A DNA stretch of 64,000 nucleotides from Hyphomonadaceae bacterium UBA7672. Lineage in GTDB: Bacteria; Pseudomonadota; Alphaproteobacteria; Caulobacterales; Hyphomonadaceae. The stretch lies in assembly GCA_002483135.1 (NCBI GenBank), contig DLHI01000020.1, forward strand, positions 124,001 to 188,000. Direction: 5' to 3'. Both the position numbers and the translations under genes were made by a program. Shown here one piece after another: positions 8,362-19,232 of this stretch; position 1 is the first letter of the stretch; every line of letters begins with the position of its first letter. The notes beneath the pieces are model-generated. The model saw nothing but the letters and a program-made list of their open reading frames with translations, did no database searches and was not told the origin of the DNA.

Positions 8362-9224
8362 TGCGCCGCCTTCGCCGCTTCGGTGCGCTGCTTCAGTGTC
8401 GTCTCGAACGCATCTTCCAGTCGCGCGATGTAAGGCTGGAAGGCAGCGGGGTCGACGAAGAAGTTCTGCGACTTGTCGGTCTTCGCCTTCTCGGCCTTCT
8501 GCAGCAGGCCAAAGAATTCCGGATGCGGGGCGAGGGGAATGTCGACGCGCATTGTCTTCGCCTTGGCGAAGGTCGCGCGATAGTCTTCCACGATGCCGTC
8601 ATACTGCAGCGGCGGCGTGATCCGGTTGGCCGCCACGGTCGCGGAGCAGAACACCAGCACTTCGTAGTTTTCGCCACCCGCGCTCGCAGTTGTGCCCCAC
8701 GATGTGCAGCCGCGCGAATGGCCGGGCGTCAGGTGCGCGACAAGGTCAATGTCGGCCAGCCTCACATGCTCGCCGTCCTTCAGTACGCGATCCACCTTCA
8801 CCGGCGGCGCATTCATCGCGGTCACGCTCTCGCTGCCCAGATAGAAGCCGCCCTCCAGCGCGGAGACATCGCCATCCATCGCATAAAACTGCGCGCCGGA
8901 TTTCTGCTTCAGCTCAGCTAGGCCGCCCGAATGGTCATAGTGCGCATGGCTGTTCAGCAGGATTTTGACATCCGTCAGCTTGAAGCCCAGCTTCGCGATA
9001 TTCGCCTCGATCACGTCGGCCCCTTCGGGCGTCGCGCCATCCAGCAACACATGCCCCTCCGGCCCCGTGAACAGGTAGGCGCCAAGGCCCTCCGTGCCGA
9101 CATAATAGATATTGTCGATCACATGGAACGGCTCGGTCGGCTTGTTCCAGTTGTTCTGCGCGAAGGCGGGCGAGGCAATTAGGCTGAGCGCTGCGGCAAG
9201 AGCCGCGCCGAGTATCGCTTTCAT
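8358..9224 (-). CDS. Subclass B3 metallo-beta-lactamase
   Basis: A 288-residue periplasmic zinc hydrolase. After a Sec signal (ending PAFAQ at 19-23) the B3 zinc ligands are all present: HAHYDH gives His93, His95, Asp97 and His98, TPGHSRGCTSW gives His169, and APHPEFFGL gives His234. The TPGH-x-x-G-C/S-T-S-W and HPEFF strings are typical of B3 enzymes such as L1 and THIN-B rather than of glyoxalase II. The frame opens at 9416, but the Met at 9224 begins the signal peptide and is chosen. Coupled with the downstream exported gene. Activity on carbapenems is expected from the subclass but unproven; a lactonase-type relative remains possible. Confidence 0.9.
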   Translation of the reverse strand: MKAILGAALAAALSLIASPAFAQNNWNKPTEPFHVIDNIYYVGTEGLGAYLFTGPEGHVLLDGATPEGADVIEANIAKLGFKLTDVKILLNSHAHYDHSGGLAELKQKSGAQFYAMDGDVSALEGGFYLGSESVTAMNAPPVKVDRVLKDGEHVRLADIDLVAHLTPGHSRGCTSWGTTASAGGENYEVLVFCSATVAANRITPPLQYDGIVEDYRATFAKAKTMRVDIPLAPHPEFFGLLQKAEKAKTDKSQNFFVDPAAFQPYIARLEDAFETTLKQRTEAAKAAQ

Positions 9225-9330
9225 GTGTCGTCCCATGATTCCTGTTGCATGCCGTAGCGTGCGGCACACTATCAGGCCCTCGCAGCGGTTGGCAAAGCTG
9301 GACCGCATGACGCGAAACAGGGAACCGAAG

Positions 9331-10335
9331 ATGCCCACAAACCGCCAATTCCTGATCGACCACCTGCCCACGGGCAAGCTGACGCCGGACGTGTTCAAGC
9401 TCAGCGATGGTCCCATGCCTTCGGTCGCCGATGGCGAGGTGCTGGTGCGTGCGCGCTACATCTCGCTTGATGCGGCGAACCGCGCCTGGATGTGGGGCGC
9501 GACGTATCGCGCCGCCGTCAAGCAGGGCGAGGTAATGGCCGGCGGCGCCATGGCCGAGGTGGTGGAAAGCAAGGCCCCCGGCTTTGCGCCCGGCGACCTC
9601 GTCTGGGCCGAGACGGGCTGGCAGGACTACGCCGCCATCAAGGCGGAACATCTGGAGAAGCTGGGACCTGCCAAGGCGGGTCAGCCGATCACCTACCTGA
9701 TGAACGTCTATGGCATAGCGGGTCTCACCGCATATTTCGGCCTGCTCGAATGCGGCCAGCCCAAGGCCGGAGAGACGGTGGTGGTCTCCGCCGCAGCGGG
9801 ATCGGTGGGAACGCTCGTTGGCCAGATCGCGAAGATCAAGGGATGCCGCGTCATCGGCATCGCGGGCGGCGCGGAAAAGTGCGAGCTGCTTACGCGCGAA
9901 CTCGGCTACGACGCGGCGGTCGACTACAAGGCGCCCGAATTCACCAAGGCCCTGCGCGCCGCCGTTCCCAAGGGCATCGACGTCTACTTCGACAATGTCG
10001 GCGGGCGTGTGCTGGAAGCGTGCCTGTTCAACATGAACAATCATGGTCGCGTCGCGTGCTGCGGCGCTGTCTCGCAATACGATGAGCCATCGGCTCACGG
10101 TCCGCGCGGCGTGCCAGGGCTGATCGTCACCAAGCGCCTCACCATGCGCGGCTTCGTCGTGATGGATTTCGAGGCGCAGAACCCGAACGCGCTGGCCGAT
10201 CTCTCCAGCTGGGTCGCATCGGGTCAGCTTAGGGTACGCGAAGACATCGTCGACGGCTTCGAGAACCTGCCCGCCGCACTCATCGGCCTGCTCGCCGGCG
10301 ACAATGTCGGCAAGCGGATGGTGAAGGTCGTTTGA
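9331..10335 (+). CDS. NADP-dependent medium-chain oxidoreductase (CurA/alkenal reductase-like)
   Basis: A 334-residue zinc-free medium-chain dehydrogenase/reductase. The N-terminus RQFLIDHLPTGKLTPDVF and the Rossmann loop VVVSAAAGSVGTLVGQIAKIKG (glycine-rich AAGSVG), followed by YFDNVGG and CGAVSQY, fit the leukotriene B4 dehydrogenase/curcumin reductase family that reduces alkenal or enone double bonds. The Met at 9331 has an AGGGAA ribosome site and gives the standard start; an earlier Met at 9307 is less likely. Divergent from the beta-lactamase gene with about 100 bases between. Confidence 0.9.
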   Translation: MPTNRQFLIDHLPTGKLTPDVFKLSDGPMPSVADGEVLVRARYISLDAANRAWMWGATYRAAVKQGEVMAGGAMAEVVESKAPGFAPGDLVWAETGWQDYAAIKAEHLEKLGPAKAGQPITYLMNVYGIAGLTAYFGLLECGQPKAGETVVVSAAAGSVGTLVGQIAKIKGCRVIGIAGGAEKCELLTRELGYDAAVDYKAPEFTKALRAAVPKGIDVYFDNVGGRVLEACLFNMNNHGRVACCGAVSQYDEPSAHGPRGVPGLIVTKRLTMRGFVVMDFEAQNPNALADLSSWVASGQLRVREDIVDGFENLPAALIGLLAGDNVGKRMVKVV

Positions 10336-10338
10336 TCC

Positions 10339-12069
10339 CTAGGGCTGGGCGGGCAGGGCGATGGCCTTGCCCTCCTGTCTCGGATCGGCCCCGCCAATCA
10401 GGCCTTCGGGCGTCACCTGGATCGCGTAGGTGCCGCTCCACAGCGGGCCTTCCACGATTGTCCATCCACGCTGGCGCATCGCTTCGATCGTCGGCGCGGG
10501 CACATAGCCCGCCTCGGCGATGATCTCCGGCGTGCGCGCGAAGAAGGACCCCGTGCCCACCGCTTCCTGCGGCGTCTGCTTCCAGTCCAGCACGCCGATG
10601 ATTGTGCGCGAGACCGACGCGATGATCGTGCTGCCGCCCATCGAGCCGGCGACGAGCACCAGTTTTCCTTCCTTGTCGGTGATGATCGACGGCGACATGG
10701 ACGAACGCGGCGCCTTGCCCGGCGCCACGGCGTTGGCGACCGGCTTGCCGCCGAGCACCGGCTCGAGCGAGAAGTCGGTCAGCTGATTGTTGAGCCAGAA
10801 TCCTGCGGCCATGCGATGCGCGCCGTATTCCGATTCTATGGTCGCCGTCAGCGACACCGCGTTGCCGTCACGATCGACGATGGCAAGATGCGTGGTGCCA
10901 TGCTCCTGCATCGCCTCGCTCCCCCAGCGATCACGCAACTCCTCGCCCGCAGGCGCGCCGACTGGAATGGCAGCAGGGCCTTTCGAAAGGTCGATCAGCG
11001 CTGCGCGGCTATCGAGATAGGCCGGCGCGATGATTTCCTTCGCCGGCGCGGTGATGAAACGATCGTCACCCATGTAGTGGTCGCGGTCGACATACGATAG
11101 ACGGCTCGCCCACACATAGGCCGCCCAGTCATCCATGTTCGACGGCCCCTCCGGCTGCGGCCGCGCCCGCTCGTAGAGGCCGAGGATCGACAGCATTGCA
11201 TTGGCCGAAGAAGGCGATGGCATGGTGCATACCGTGTAGACACGGAACGGCGCGCACAGCGGATCAAGCCTGCGCGGCTTGTATGCTTGCAGGTCCGACA
11301 GCTGCAGCGTGCCCGCGCGCGGTTCGCGCTGGGCCGATGCGACGATCGCGTCCGCGATGGCGCCACGCGCCAGCGCTCCGGGGCCATCCGCAGCAATCGC
11401 GCGCAACGTCTGCGCATAGGCCGGGTTCTTCAGCGTGTGTCCCTGCGGCCATGGATTGCCGTCGGCATCGAGATAGATCGCGCGCGCTTCAGTGTCCGCT
11501 GCGATCATCGCCTTGTACTGGATAAGGCTCGCATTCAGCCGCGGCCCGATCACGAAGCCACCGTCCGCCAACTTGATGGCCGGCTCGAACAGCTTGGCCC
11601 AGTCGAGCTTGCCATGTTGCTCGTGCGCCAGCTTCAGCATGGCAACCAGAGCGGGCGTGCCTACGGCCTTGCCGCTAGCCCGCGCCAGCTCGAACGGCAT
11701 CGGCTTGCCGTCGACCATGAACATGTCCGGCGTTGCCCCCGCCGGCGCCCATTCGCGGCCGTCATAGGCGTCGATGACTTCGTCGCTGGCGCGATAGTGC
11801 ATCAGGAATCCGCCGCCGCCGACGCCCGACGATTCCGGCTCCACCAGACCCAGCACCATTTCGGTCGCAATGGCCGCATCCACAGCGCTGCCGCCAGCGC
11901 GCAGGATTTCCAGCCCCGCCTCGACCGCCAGCGGATCAGCCGCCGACACCATCGCCTCGCGCTTGCTCGCGACCGGTTCAGGCGCCTGCTCGTTCCCGCA
12001 GCCGGCCATTGCAGACAGCGCCAGAGCTCCGCAAATGGCCCGCGCCAGCGTCCAGCCTGCGATCTTCAT
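10339..12069 (-). CDS. ggt: Gamma-glutamyltransferase, lipoprotein form
   Basis: This enzyme cleaves gamma-glutamyl bonds of glutathione and related peptides in the periplasm. The 576-residue precursor matures by self-cleavage before the nucleophile Thr in GTTHLAIVDRDGNAVSLT. Other family marks are the glycine motif GSSGVGGGGFLMHYR region near the N-terminus and GSMGGSTI near the C-terminus. The Met at 12069 starts a signal with a lipobox (SAMAGC), so the protein is lipid-anchored, unlike the soluble E. coli enzyme. It lies downstream of ftsH, separated by a terminator. It converges with the oxidoreductase gene, three bases apart. Confidence 0.93.
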   Translation of the reverse strand: MKIAGWTLARAICGALALSAMAGCGNEQAPEPVASKREAMVSAADPLAVEAGLEILRAGGSAVDAAIATEMVLGLVEPESSGVGGGGFLMHYRASDEVIDAYDGREWAPAGATPDMFMVDGKPMPFELARASGKAVGTPALVAMLKLAHEQHGKLDWAKLFEPAIKLADGGFVIGPRLNASLIQYKAMIAADTEARAIYLDADGNPWPQGHTLKNPAYAQTLRAIAADGPGALARGAIADAIVASAQREPRAGTLQLSDLQAYKPRRLDPLCAPFRVYTVCTMPSPSSANAMLSILGLYERARPQPEGPSNMDDWAAYVWASRLSYVDRDHYMGDDRFITAPAKEIIAPAYLDSRAALIDLSKGPAAIPVGAPAGEELRDRWGSEAMQEHGTTHLAIVDRDGNAVSLTATIESEYGAHRMAAGFWLNNQLTDFSLEPVLGGKPVANAVAPGKAPRSSMSPSIITDKEGKLVLVAGSMGGSTIIASVSRTIIGVLDWKQTPQEAVGTGSFFARTPEIIAEAGYVPAPTIEAMRQRGWTIVEGPLWSGTYAIQVTPEGLIGGADPRQEGKAIALPAQP

Positions 12070-12112
12070 GAAATTCTCCGCCCGCGTTCGACGGGACCAT
12101 GCCATGCCGAGG

Positions 12113-12146
12113 CACAAACACAAACGGCGGCCCTTTCGAGCCGCCG
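12113..12146 (-). terminator. Intrinsic terminator after ftsH
   Basis: Read on the minus strand, CGGCGGC and GCCGCCG form a perfect seven-pair stem with an eight-base loop (12125-12146), followed by the T-rich run TTTGTGTTTGTG. It stands 25 bases after the ftsH stop and before the ggt start, so it should end the Tol-ftsH transcript. Confidence 0.7.
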
Positions 12147-12170
12147 CTGATGCGTTGAGTGTTGTGGCGA

Positions 12171-14081
<1,911 letters not shown>

Positions 14082-14197
14082 GCACGCGGCCTTTCAGTGG
14101 GCTTTGACCCGAGAAGATAGGCTCGATACTCCACGAAAACGAGTGCTGAACCGTTAAGCGGCTGTCACTTTCCTGCGTCTTTTCGCCTGTGGCGGCG

Positions 14198-15319
14198 TCA
14201 AATTGTGAGCAGGGCAAGGTCCGCCGGGGCCAGCAACTGCCCGGCCCGGTTCCACACGGTCGCCGCCGGGGCAGGCTCGCCCCGCCGCGGGGGGGCATTT
14301 CCGAAGGCGAGGCAAGCCCCGTTGCGCACGCGGATAATCGCCCCGCCCAGTGTCACGCCGCGGGCGAGGTCAGGGTCGGCTGCGGAGATTCGCGCAACCA
14401 GCCGTGCGAGCGCATCGGCCCTTGGCGGCCCCGCGCCGCCTCCGGCCGTCATCACCATCGCTTCGATGAAACGGCGCCATGCTTCGGCCCCCACCTGATC
14501 CTTCGCGCCCAGCGCGATTACCTGTTCATTGTCCGTCCCGGGTTGCAGCTGCGCCAGTAGAGCATGCGCCTGCGCCTGCACAGCCGTTCGCAGGATGGCG
14601 AGATGGTTCATGATGGCGATGATCCTGTCGCGATGTTGCGGGCTCAGGGCGGCGGCCAGCGTCCGCATCCTCACTCGCTCGAAACGCGTGTTGGCGTTGG
14701 AGGGGTCGTCGATCCACGGGAGCCGTCGCGAGCGCAGTTCGTCGCGCAGATCCTCTCGCCCCATGGCGAGCAGCGGCCTCACAAGGGTGATCCCTTCTCC
14801 CTCGGGCCAGGCCGGGCAGGGGGCGGCCGGCATCGGCCCGGCAAGCCCATACCAGCCCGACCCCTGCCGCGCGCGCATCAGAAATGTCTCGAGGCGATCA
14901 TCGCGCGTGTGGCCCAGCGCGACGTGGGCAATTCCGCGCCTGCGCGCCCAGCTGGCCAGCAGCGCATGACGCGCTATCCGCGCGCGCTCCTGCCCGACAT
15001 GTCCACTCGCGTTGGGCGTCCAGGTCAGGATCTCGTGCGCGACGCCCATCGCCTCGCAGGCGCGTTGCACGCGCAATGCCTCCGTGGCTGCTTCGGGGCG
15101 CAGGCCATGATCGACGGTGGCGGCGGTGATCCCGGCATAGCCCGCCGCGCGGGCGTGATCAGCGGCCAGCACCAGCAGCGCCATCGAGTCCGATCCGCCG
15201 GATACGGCGACGCCGAGCTCACGCCGTTCGCATCCCGCGTTCGCCAGGGCGAACGCCAGCTCCGCACGCCGGGAAAGCTGTGTCTGTGCGGCGGGCCTAT
15301 CTGGCGCCGATGACTTCAC
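14198..15319 (-). CDS. tilS: tRNA(Ile)-lysidine synthase TilS
   Basis: TilS attaches lysine to C34 of the CAU tRNA-Ile so that it reads AUA. The PP-loop motif VAVSGGSDSMALL near residue 40-50 binds ATP, and GLRPEAATEALRVQ, LGHTRDDRLETFLMR and RPLLAMGREDLRDEL are typical following segments. The start is uncertain: the frame runs to an ATG at 15391, deep inside the upstream gene, while a GTG at 15319 gives a short overlap (23 bases) with it and a normal N-terminus, so that is used. The order cpoB-ybjN-tilS-ftsH suggests one long transcript. Confidence 0.93.
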   Translation of the reverse strand: MKSSAPDRPAAQTQLSRRAELAFALANAGCERRELGVAVSGGSDSMALLVLAADHARAAGYAGITAATVDHGLRPEAATEALRVQRACEAMGVAHEILTWTPNASGHVGQERARIARHALLASWARRRGIAHVALGHTRDDRLETFLMRARQGSGWYGLAGPMPAAPCPAWPEGEGITLVRPLLAMGREDLRDELRSRRLPWIDDPSNANTRFERVRMRTLAAALSPQHRDRIIAIMNHLAILRTAVQAQAHALLAQLQPGTDNEQVIALGAKDQVGAEAWRRFIEAMVMTAGGGAGPPRADALARLVARISAADPDLARGVTLGGAIIRVRNGACLAFGNAPPRRGEPAPAATVWNRAGQLLAPADLALLTI

Positions 15320-15821
15320 GCTCGAAGATTTCGACCAGCTGCCGCCAGATGTCGAGCGTATCCTCGAGATTGTCGGCGGTGACGCCCGCATCGAGGTTCA
15401 CGTCCATCTGCAGCTTCACCAGCGCCTGGTCGTAGGTGACGCGTACATAGCGCCACCGTGCATTGAAGGCGTTGGCGGAATCCCCGGTCAGGCTGGCCGG
15501 GCGGGGGGCCTGCACGATCAGCTGCACCGAATTGCAGAACGTGCCGTTCTCGCACTCGTAGAACTGCATCAGGTAGTCGCTGCGCGAAATTCGGCCGGCG
15601 ATCACCGGATCGCCCTTGCCGTCGACCCTGAGCTCGACCCGGTATCCGGTCCGCTCCATGAAACGGGCGATGCCGGCGGGGTCGGAGGCGTCGAACATGC
15701 CGCCGCGCACGCGTTCGGCCGAGGGGGGCTGGGCGAGGGAGGCCGGGGCCGCGATGGTCGCCCAGGCGGCGATCAGGCAGGCGGCAAGGCCAAAGGCGCG
15801 GTTATGGAGCAGCACGATCAA
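15297..15821 (-). CDS. YbjN-domain exported protein
   Basis: A 174-residue protein with a signal peptide (about 1-30, ending PASLAQ) and a YbjN-like fold recognised from the pattern of an N-terminal DPAGIARFMERTGYRVEL helix-strand unit followed by YECENGTFCNSVQL and a long C-terminal helix (NLEDTLDIWRQLVEIFE). YbjN-like proteins resemble type III secretion chaperones in fold; the role of exported forms is not known. Two Cys in ECENGTFC could form a disulfide. It sits between cpoB and tilS and overlaps the tilS start region. Confidence 0.8.
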   Translation of the reverse strand: MIVLLHNRAFGLAACLIAAWATIAAPASLAQPPSAERVRGGMFDASDPAGIARFMERTGYRVELRVDGKGDPVIAGRISRSDYLMQFYECENGTFCNSVQLIVQAPRPASLTGDSANAFNARWRYVRVTYDQALVKLQMDVNLDAGVTADNLEDTLDIWRQLVEIFEREVIGAR

Positions 15822-15937
15822 CCCGTTTTCCTGGCCGTCTGTTCGGGCCGCCTGTTACTGGCGGACGCCCGATCCTCTAGGTTTCAGATAGTGGTTGGCG
15901 ATTCCTGAACAGCGGGCGTTTCGCGCTCAACTCTGGC

Positions 15938-16846
15938 TCAGGCGCACTTGGCCTGCTGGCGTTCCTGGTCAGCCAGCTGTTTGGCCAGCGCCGGCGCCTT
16001 GGGAAAATTCGAGGACATCAGGGAGAGCGTGCGACAGGCCTGGCCCGTATTGCCCATCAGGCGCAGCGACCGCGCCAGCTTCACCAGACCGGTCGGTGCA
16101 TGGGTCGACTGCGGAAAATCCTTGATCAGCTTGCCGTAAGCCGTCGCCGCGTCCGCGAAATTATCCTGATAGAGCAGGGATTCACCCAGGTAATACTGCG
16201 CATCGCCAGCGCTCTTGCTCTTGGGGAACTTCGTCAGGAAGACTTCGAAGGCCGAATGGGCGGCGGGAAAGTCGCCTGCTTCCGTCAGCAGGGCCTTGGC
16301 CTGGTCGAACAGAGCCGTCTCGTCGGCCGGCAGGCTGGCGACGTCGAAAGCGGGGGCGGCTGCCGGTCCGCCCGGGGTCAGCGCGATGGCGCCGGCCGCA
16401 TTGGCGTCCTGCCCGGCCGCGGCGTCGGTCAGCCGGTCTTCCAGCGCTTCGACGCGGTCCATCAGCTGTTGCAGTCCCGTCTCGGCGCGGCGGCGGCCGG
16501 CATCCGCCTCGTCGGCGACCCGGCGGGCGTCCGCCAGCGCGGCGCCGAGGGCTTCGGCCTTCGCGGTAGCGGTCTTGAGATCGGCTTCCAGGGCTTCGAC
16601 CCGCTCGCGCAGCTGTTCCACCGCCGGATCCGGCGCGGCGACATAGGGCTGGGAGGAGAAGACCTGGGCGTTGGCGCGCGGGGCGAGCAGGAGGCAAACT
16701 GCCAGCAAGGCCAATGAAATCAGGGTGATGGTCGTAAAATTCGCAAGATACTCACCTCGGGACTTCGACGCGGCGATGGCGCGAGGCCTGCGCTGGCGCG
16801 CTTGCCGGAGGAGAGCCTGGATCAGGAGGGGCTGCGAGCGTTTCAT
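15938..16846 (-). CDS. cpoB: Tol-Pal system protein CpoB/YbgF
   Basis: CpoB links Tol-Pal constriction with peptidoglycan synthesis at the septum. The 302-residue protein has a coiled-coil trimerisation region (about 75-140, LRERVEALEADLKTATAKAE and a second repeat LMDRVEALEDRLTDA) and C-terminal TPR repeats (about 180-300: YYLGESLLYQDNFADAATAY, TGLVKLARSLRLMGNTGQAC). The N-terminus is unusual: about 38 basic residues precede the hydrophobic signal segment, so the true start could be a later codon; I keep the longest. It follows pal by about 70 bases, as in other Tol operons. Confidence 0.92.
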   Translation of the reverse strand: MKRSQPLLIQALLRQARQRRPRAIAASKSRGEYLANFTTITLISLALLAVCLLLAPRANAQVFSSQPYVAAPDPAVEQLRERVEALEADLKTATAKAEALGAALADARRVADEADAGRRRAETGLQQLMDRVEALEDRLTDAAAGQDANAAGAIALTPGGPAAAPAFDVASLPADETALFDQAKALLTEAGDFPAAHSAFEVFLTKFPKSKSAGDAQYYLGESLLYQDNFADAATAYGKLIKDFPQSTHAPTGLVKLARSLRLMGNTGQACRTLSLMSSNFPKAPALAKQLADQERQQAKCA

Positions 16847-16915
16847 GTCCGAAATGCTAGCCGCCGCCCGTGCCGGAATTGTGGCGGCACGAGCGGCGAA
16901 CTGCAGTCCTTCGTC

Positions 16916-17473
16916 TTAGCTGACCGCTTCGACGATGATGTTGGTGTACGAGTTCCGGTTGCGGGCCCAGGCAGCCTCGTCATGACCCATGTCGAGCGGT
17001 TTGTCCTTGCCGAACGAGATGGTTCCGATGCGGTCGGCAGCGATGCCTTGCGCCTTCAGATACGATGCCACCGATTCAGCGCGGCGGGCGCCGAGGGCGA
17101 TGTTGTAGTCCTTGGTGCCGCGCTCGTCAGCGTGGCCCTGAACTTCAACGCGCGTCGTCGGATATTGCTTCAGCCAGGCGACCTGCGCGTTGAGGGCGCG
17201 ACGGTCATCGTCGTCCAGGTTGTACTGGTCGTAATCGAAATAGACGCGATCCGTGACCTTGGCGGCGAAGTCGGCTTTCGAGCCGGCGGCCGGGCCCGTG
17301 CGCGGCGGCGGCGTCGGGACAGCCGGCGGCGACGGAGGCGGGGTCACGCGCGGAGGCGCGACGACCGCAGTTTCCGTCGGCGCAGGAGCAGGCTCCGGCG
17401 GCGGGTTGGAAGCGCAAGCCGAGACGGCGAGTGCCATCGTGGCGGCGAGAGCTGTCATGCTGATAGACCGCAT
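16916..17473 (-). CDS. pal: Peptidoglycan-associated lipoprotein Pal
   Basis: Pal anchors the outer membrane to peptidoglycan and binds TolB. The 185-residue precursor has a lipobox ending at Cys20 (AVSAC), a long Pro/Ala/Thr-rich tether (about 23-70) and the OmpA-like domain with VEVQGHADERGTKDYN and LGARRAESVASYL, containing the Asp and Arg that bind diaminopimelate. It lies about 300 bases after tolB, a longer gap than elsewhere in the operon, filled by hairpins described at 17581, so it may also have its own promoter. Confidence 0.97.
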   Translation of the reverse strand: MRSISMTALAATMALAVSACASNPPPEPAPAPTETAVVAPPRVTPPPSPPAVPTPPPRTGPAAGSKADFAAKVTDRVYFDYDQYNLDDDDRRALNAQVAWLKQYPTTRVEVQGHADERGTKDYNIALGARRAESVASYLKAQGIAADRIGTISFGKDKPLDMGHDEAAWARNRNSYTNIIVEAVS

Positions 17474-17580
17474 CGTTTTAGTCTCCTTGTTCCCTGCGCG
17501 CCCCCAAGATGGCGCGTAATCCGATCCCCGACACTACCGGTGAATTGCAATGGAATTGCAAGCCCGGAGCGAGTGAAGCA

Positions 17581-17658
17581 CCCCTGAAGCAGCAATATAC
17601 TTCGGGGTTTTTTGTGGCAAAGAAGCGGAAAGATTGCAATCGAGTAATGAAATACTCG
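17581..17658. other. Hairpin-rich tolB-pal intergenic region
   Basis: Within the 297-base gap between tolB and pal lie three dyads: CCCCTGAAG (17581-17589) with CTTCGGGG followed by six T on the plus strand (ending 17613); the perfect palindrome GATTGCAATC (17632-17641); and CGAGTA-N6-TACTCG (17641-17658). The first resembles an intrinsic terminator but points to the plus strand, where no gene precedes it. The structures may shape tolB-pal mRNA or hold a pal promoter; no role is proven. Confidence 0.4.
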
Positions 17659-17770
17659 CGCGCTTTTCCATTACTTTGGCCCTCGTTCGAATATCTGTTG
17701 CAAAACAGACGCGCCCGGCAGTTCAACACAGTCGCTGACAAACGCGTCAGCCACTGATCAGTACACGTCA

Positions 17771-19162
17771 TTATTTCAGCAGCGGGCCCCATGTCGGATT
17801 GGTGGCGTCGCGCGGCGTCGGCACGCGGCGCGTATTCCGCGCGGTCAGGTCAACGCTGTAGAGCTTCGGCCCGGCCCCCTTTGATGCGGTCCGCTGGAAG
17901 ACGATGACGCGGCCGTTGGGGGACCAGCTGGGCGATTCATCCTGATAGCCGTCCGTGAGGATCCGGAAGCCCCTGCCCGAGGGTTCGATGACCCCGATGG
18001 CGAACTGGCCGCGACGCTGCACGGAGAAGGCGATCCAGTCGCCGCGTGGCGACCACACCGGGTCGCCGAAGCGGGCGCCGTCCTCGAAGGTGATGCGGCA
18101 GGCGGCCTCGCGCGCGCCAGACGGGCAGGTCATCGGCTCGCCATTCTCGTTCATGATGTAGAGCTGCTGGCCGGCGCCGCGGTCGGATTCGAACACGATC
18201 TTCTTGCCATCCGGCGAGAAGGACGGGGAGGTATCCACGGCGCTGTCGCGGGTGAGGCGCCGCTCCGAGCTGGAGCCGCGCGCCAGGTCCATGATGTAGA
18301 TGTCGGCGTTGCCGTTCACGACGCGGCTGAAGGCGATCGAATTGCCATCGGGCGAGAAGCGCGCCGAATACTCCATGCTGCCGGGGTTCTCGGCCAGGAT
18401 TTCCTGCCGGCCGTTGCTGATGTCGTAGAGATAGGTGCGCAGCAATGTCGCCTGCGGATAAACCGGATGCGGCACGTACGCGCCGTAAAGGATCATCTGG
18501 CGGGTCGGCGAGAAGCGCGGGTTCATCACGGCGCTGAAACCCGAAAGCAGGAATTCTGCGTTGGCGCCGTCCTGGTCCATGATCGCAAGACGGCCGCGGA
18601 AGCCTTCCTCGCCCGGCGTCTTCGAGACGAAGGCGATGCGGCTGTCGAAATATCCCGTGTCGCCGGTGAGGCGCGAATAGACCTCGTCGGCGACCTTGTG
18701 CGCAAGGCGGCGCCAGTCCAGCGGCGTCGGCACGGTCAACTCGCTCGCGATCAGCTGCGACTGGCCATAGACGTCATAGAGGCGGAACTGGACCGTCAGT
18801 GATGTCGTGCTCGAAGCCTGCGTAACAATGACCTTGCCGACGACGAGGGCCTGCGCCTCAATGCCGGCGACCGACCAGTCTCCGAAGGTTGGCGGAAGGG
18901 CGATGTCGAGGTTGCGCTCGATGAACGACGCCTTGTTGATCAGCGAGAATGCGGTCGAGGAAGACAGGTCGGCGCGAAGCACCTCGCCAAGATCACGCGC
19001 GATCTCGGCGGCGCCCGGGCCCTGCGCGCCGAAATCCGGAATGGCGATGCGCATCGGCACATACTCTTCGCCGACAACCTGCACCTTCAGCTGCGCCGAC
19101 GCAGGCGCGGCGGGAAGGATGATCGACGCAATCGCGATCATGATGAGGGACAATGTGCGCAT
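17771..19162 (-). CDS. tolB: Tol-Pal system translocation protein TolB
   Basis: TolB is the periplasmic partner that shuttles between Pal and TolA. The 463-residue precursor has a Sec signal (MRTLSLIMIAIASIILPAA), an N-terminal alpha/beta domain and a six-bladed beta-propeller with repeated blades such as ARFSPDGNSIAFSRVVNGNA, PSFSPDGKKIVFESDRG and PSWSPNGRVIVFQR. The Met at 19162 with GGAGGA eight bases before it is the start; the open frame to 19363 is not used. Lies 70 bases after tolA. Confidence 0.97.
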   Translation of the reverse strand: MRTLSLIMIAIASIILPAAPASAQLKVQVVGEEYVPMRIAIPDFGAQGPGAAEIARDLGEVLRADLSSSTAFSLINKASFIERNLDIALPPTFGDWSVAGIEAQALVVGKVIVTQASSTTSLTVQFRLYDVYGQSQLIASELTVPTPLDWRRLAHKVADEVYSRLTGDTGYFDSRIAFVSKTPGEEGFRGRLAIMDQDGANAEFLLSGFSAVMNPRFSPTRQMILYGAYVPHPVYPQATLLRTYLYDISNGRQEILAENPGSMEYSARFSPDGNSIAFSRVVNGNADIYIMDLARGSSSERRLTRDSAVDTSPSFSPDGKKIVFESDRGAGQQLYIMNENGEPMTCPSGAREAACRITFEDGARFGDPVWSPRGDWIAFSVQRRGQFAIGVIEPSGRGFRILTDGYQDESPSWSPNGRVIVFQRTASKGAGPKLYSVDLTARNTRRVPTPRDATNPTWGPLLK

Positions 19163-19232
19163 GGCGGTGATCCTCCGCTTGGTCGTGGTCTGAACGTGTC
19201 TGGTCTGGCGCGGCAGATGCCTTGCTGGACCC

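Noticed and set aside
17581..17613. Plus-strand intrinsic terminator
   Set aside because: Stem and T run are present, but no plus-strand gene ends there, so I list it only as a structured region.
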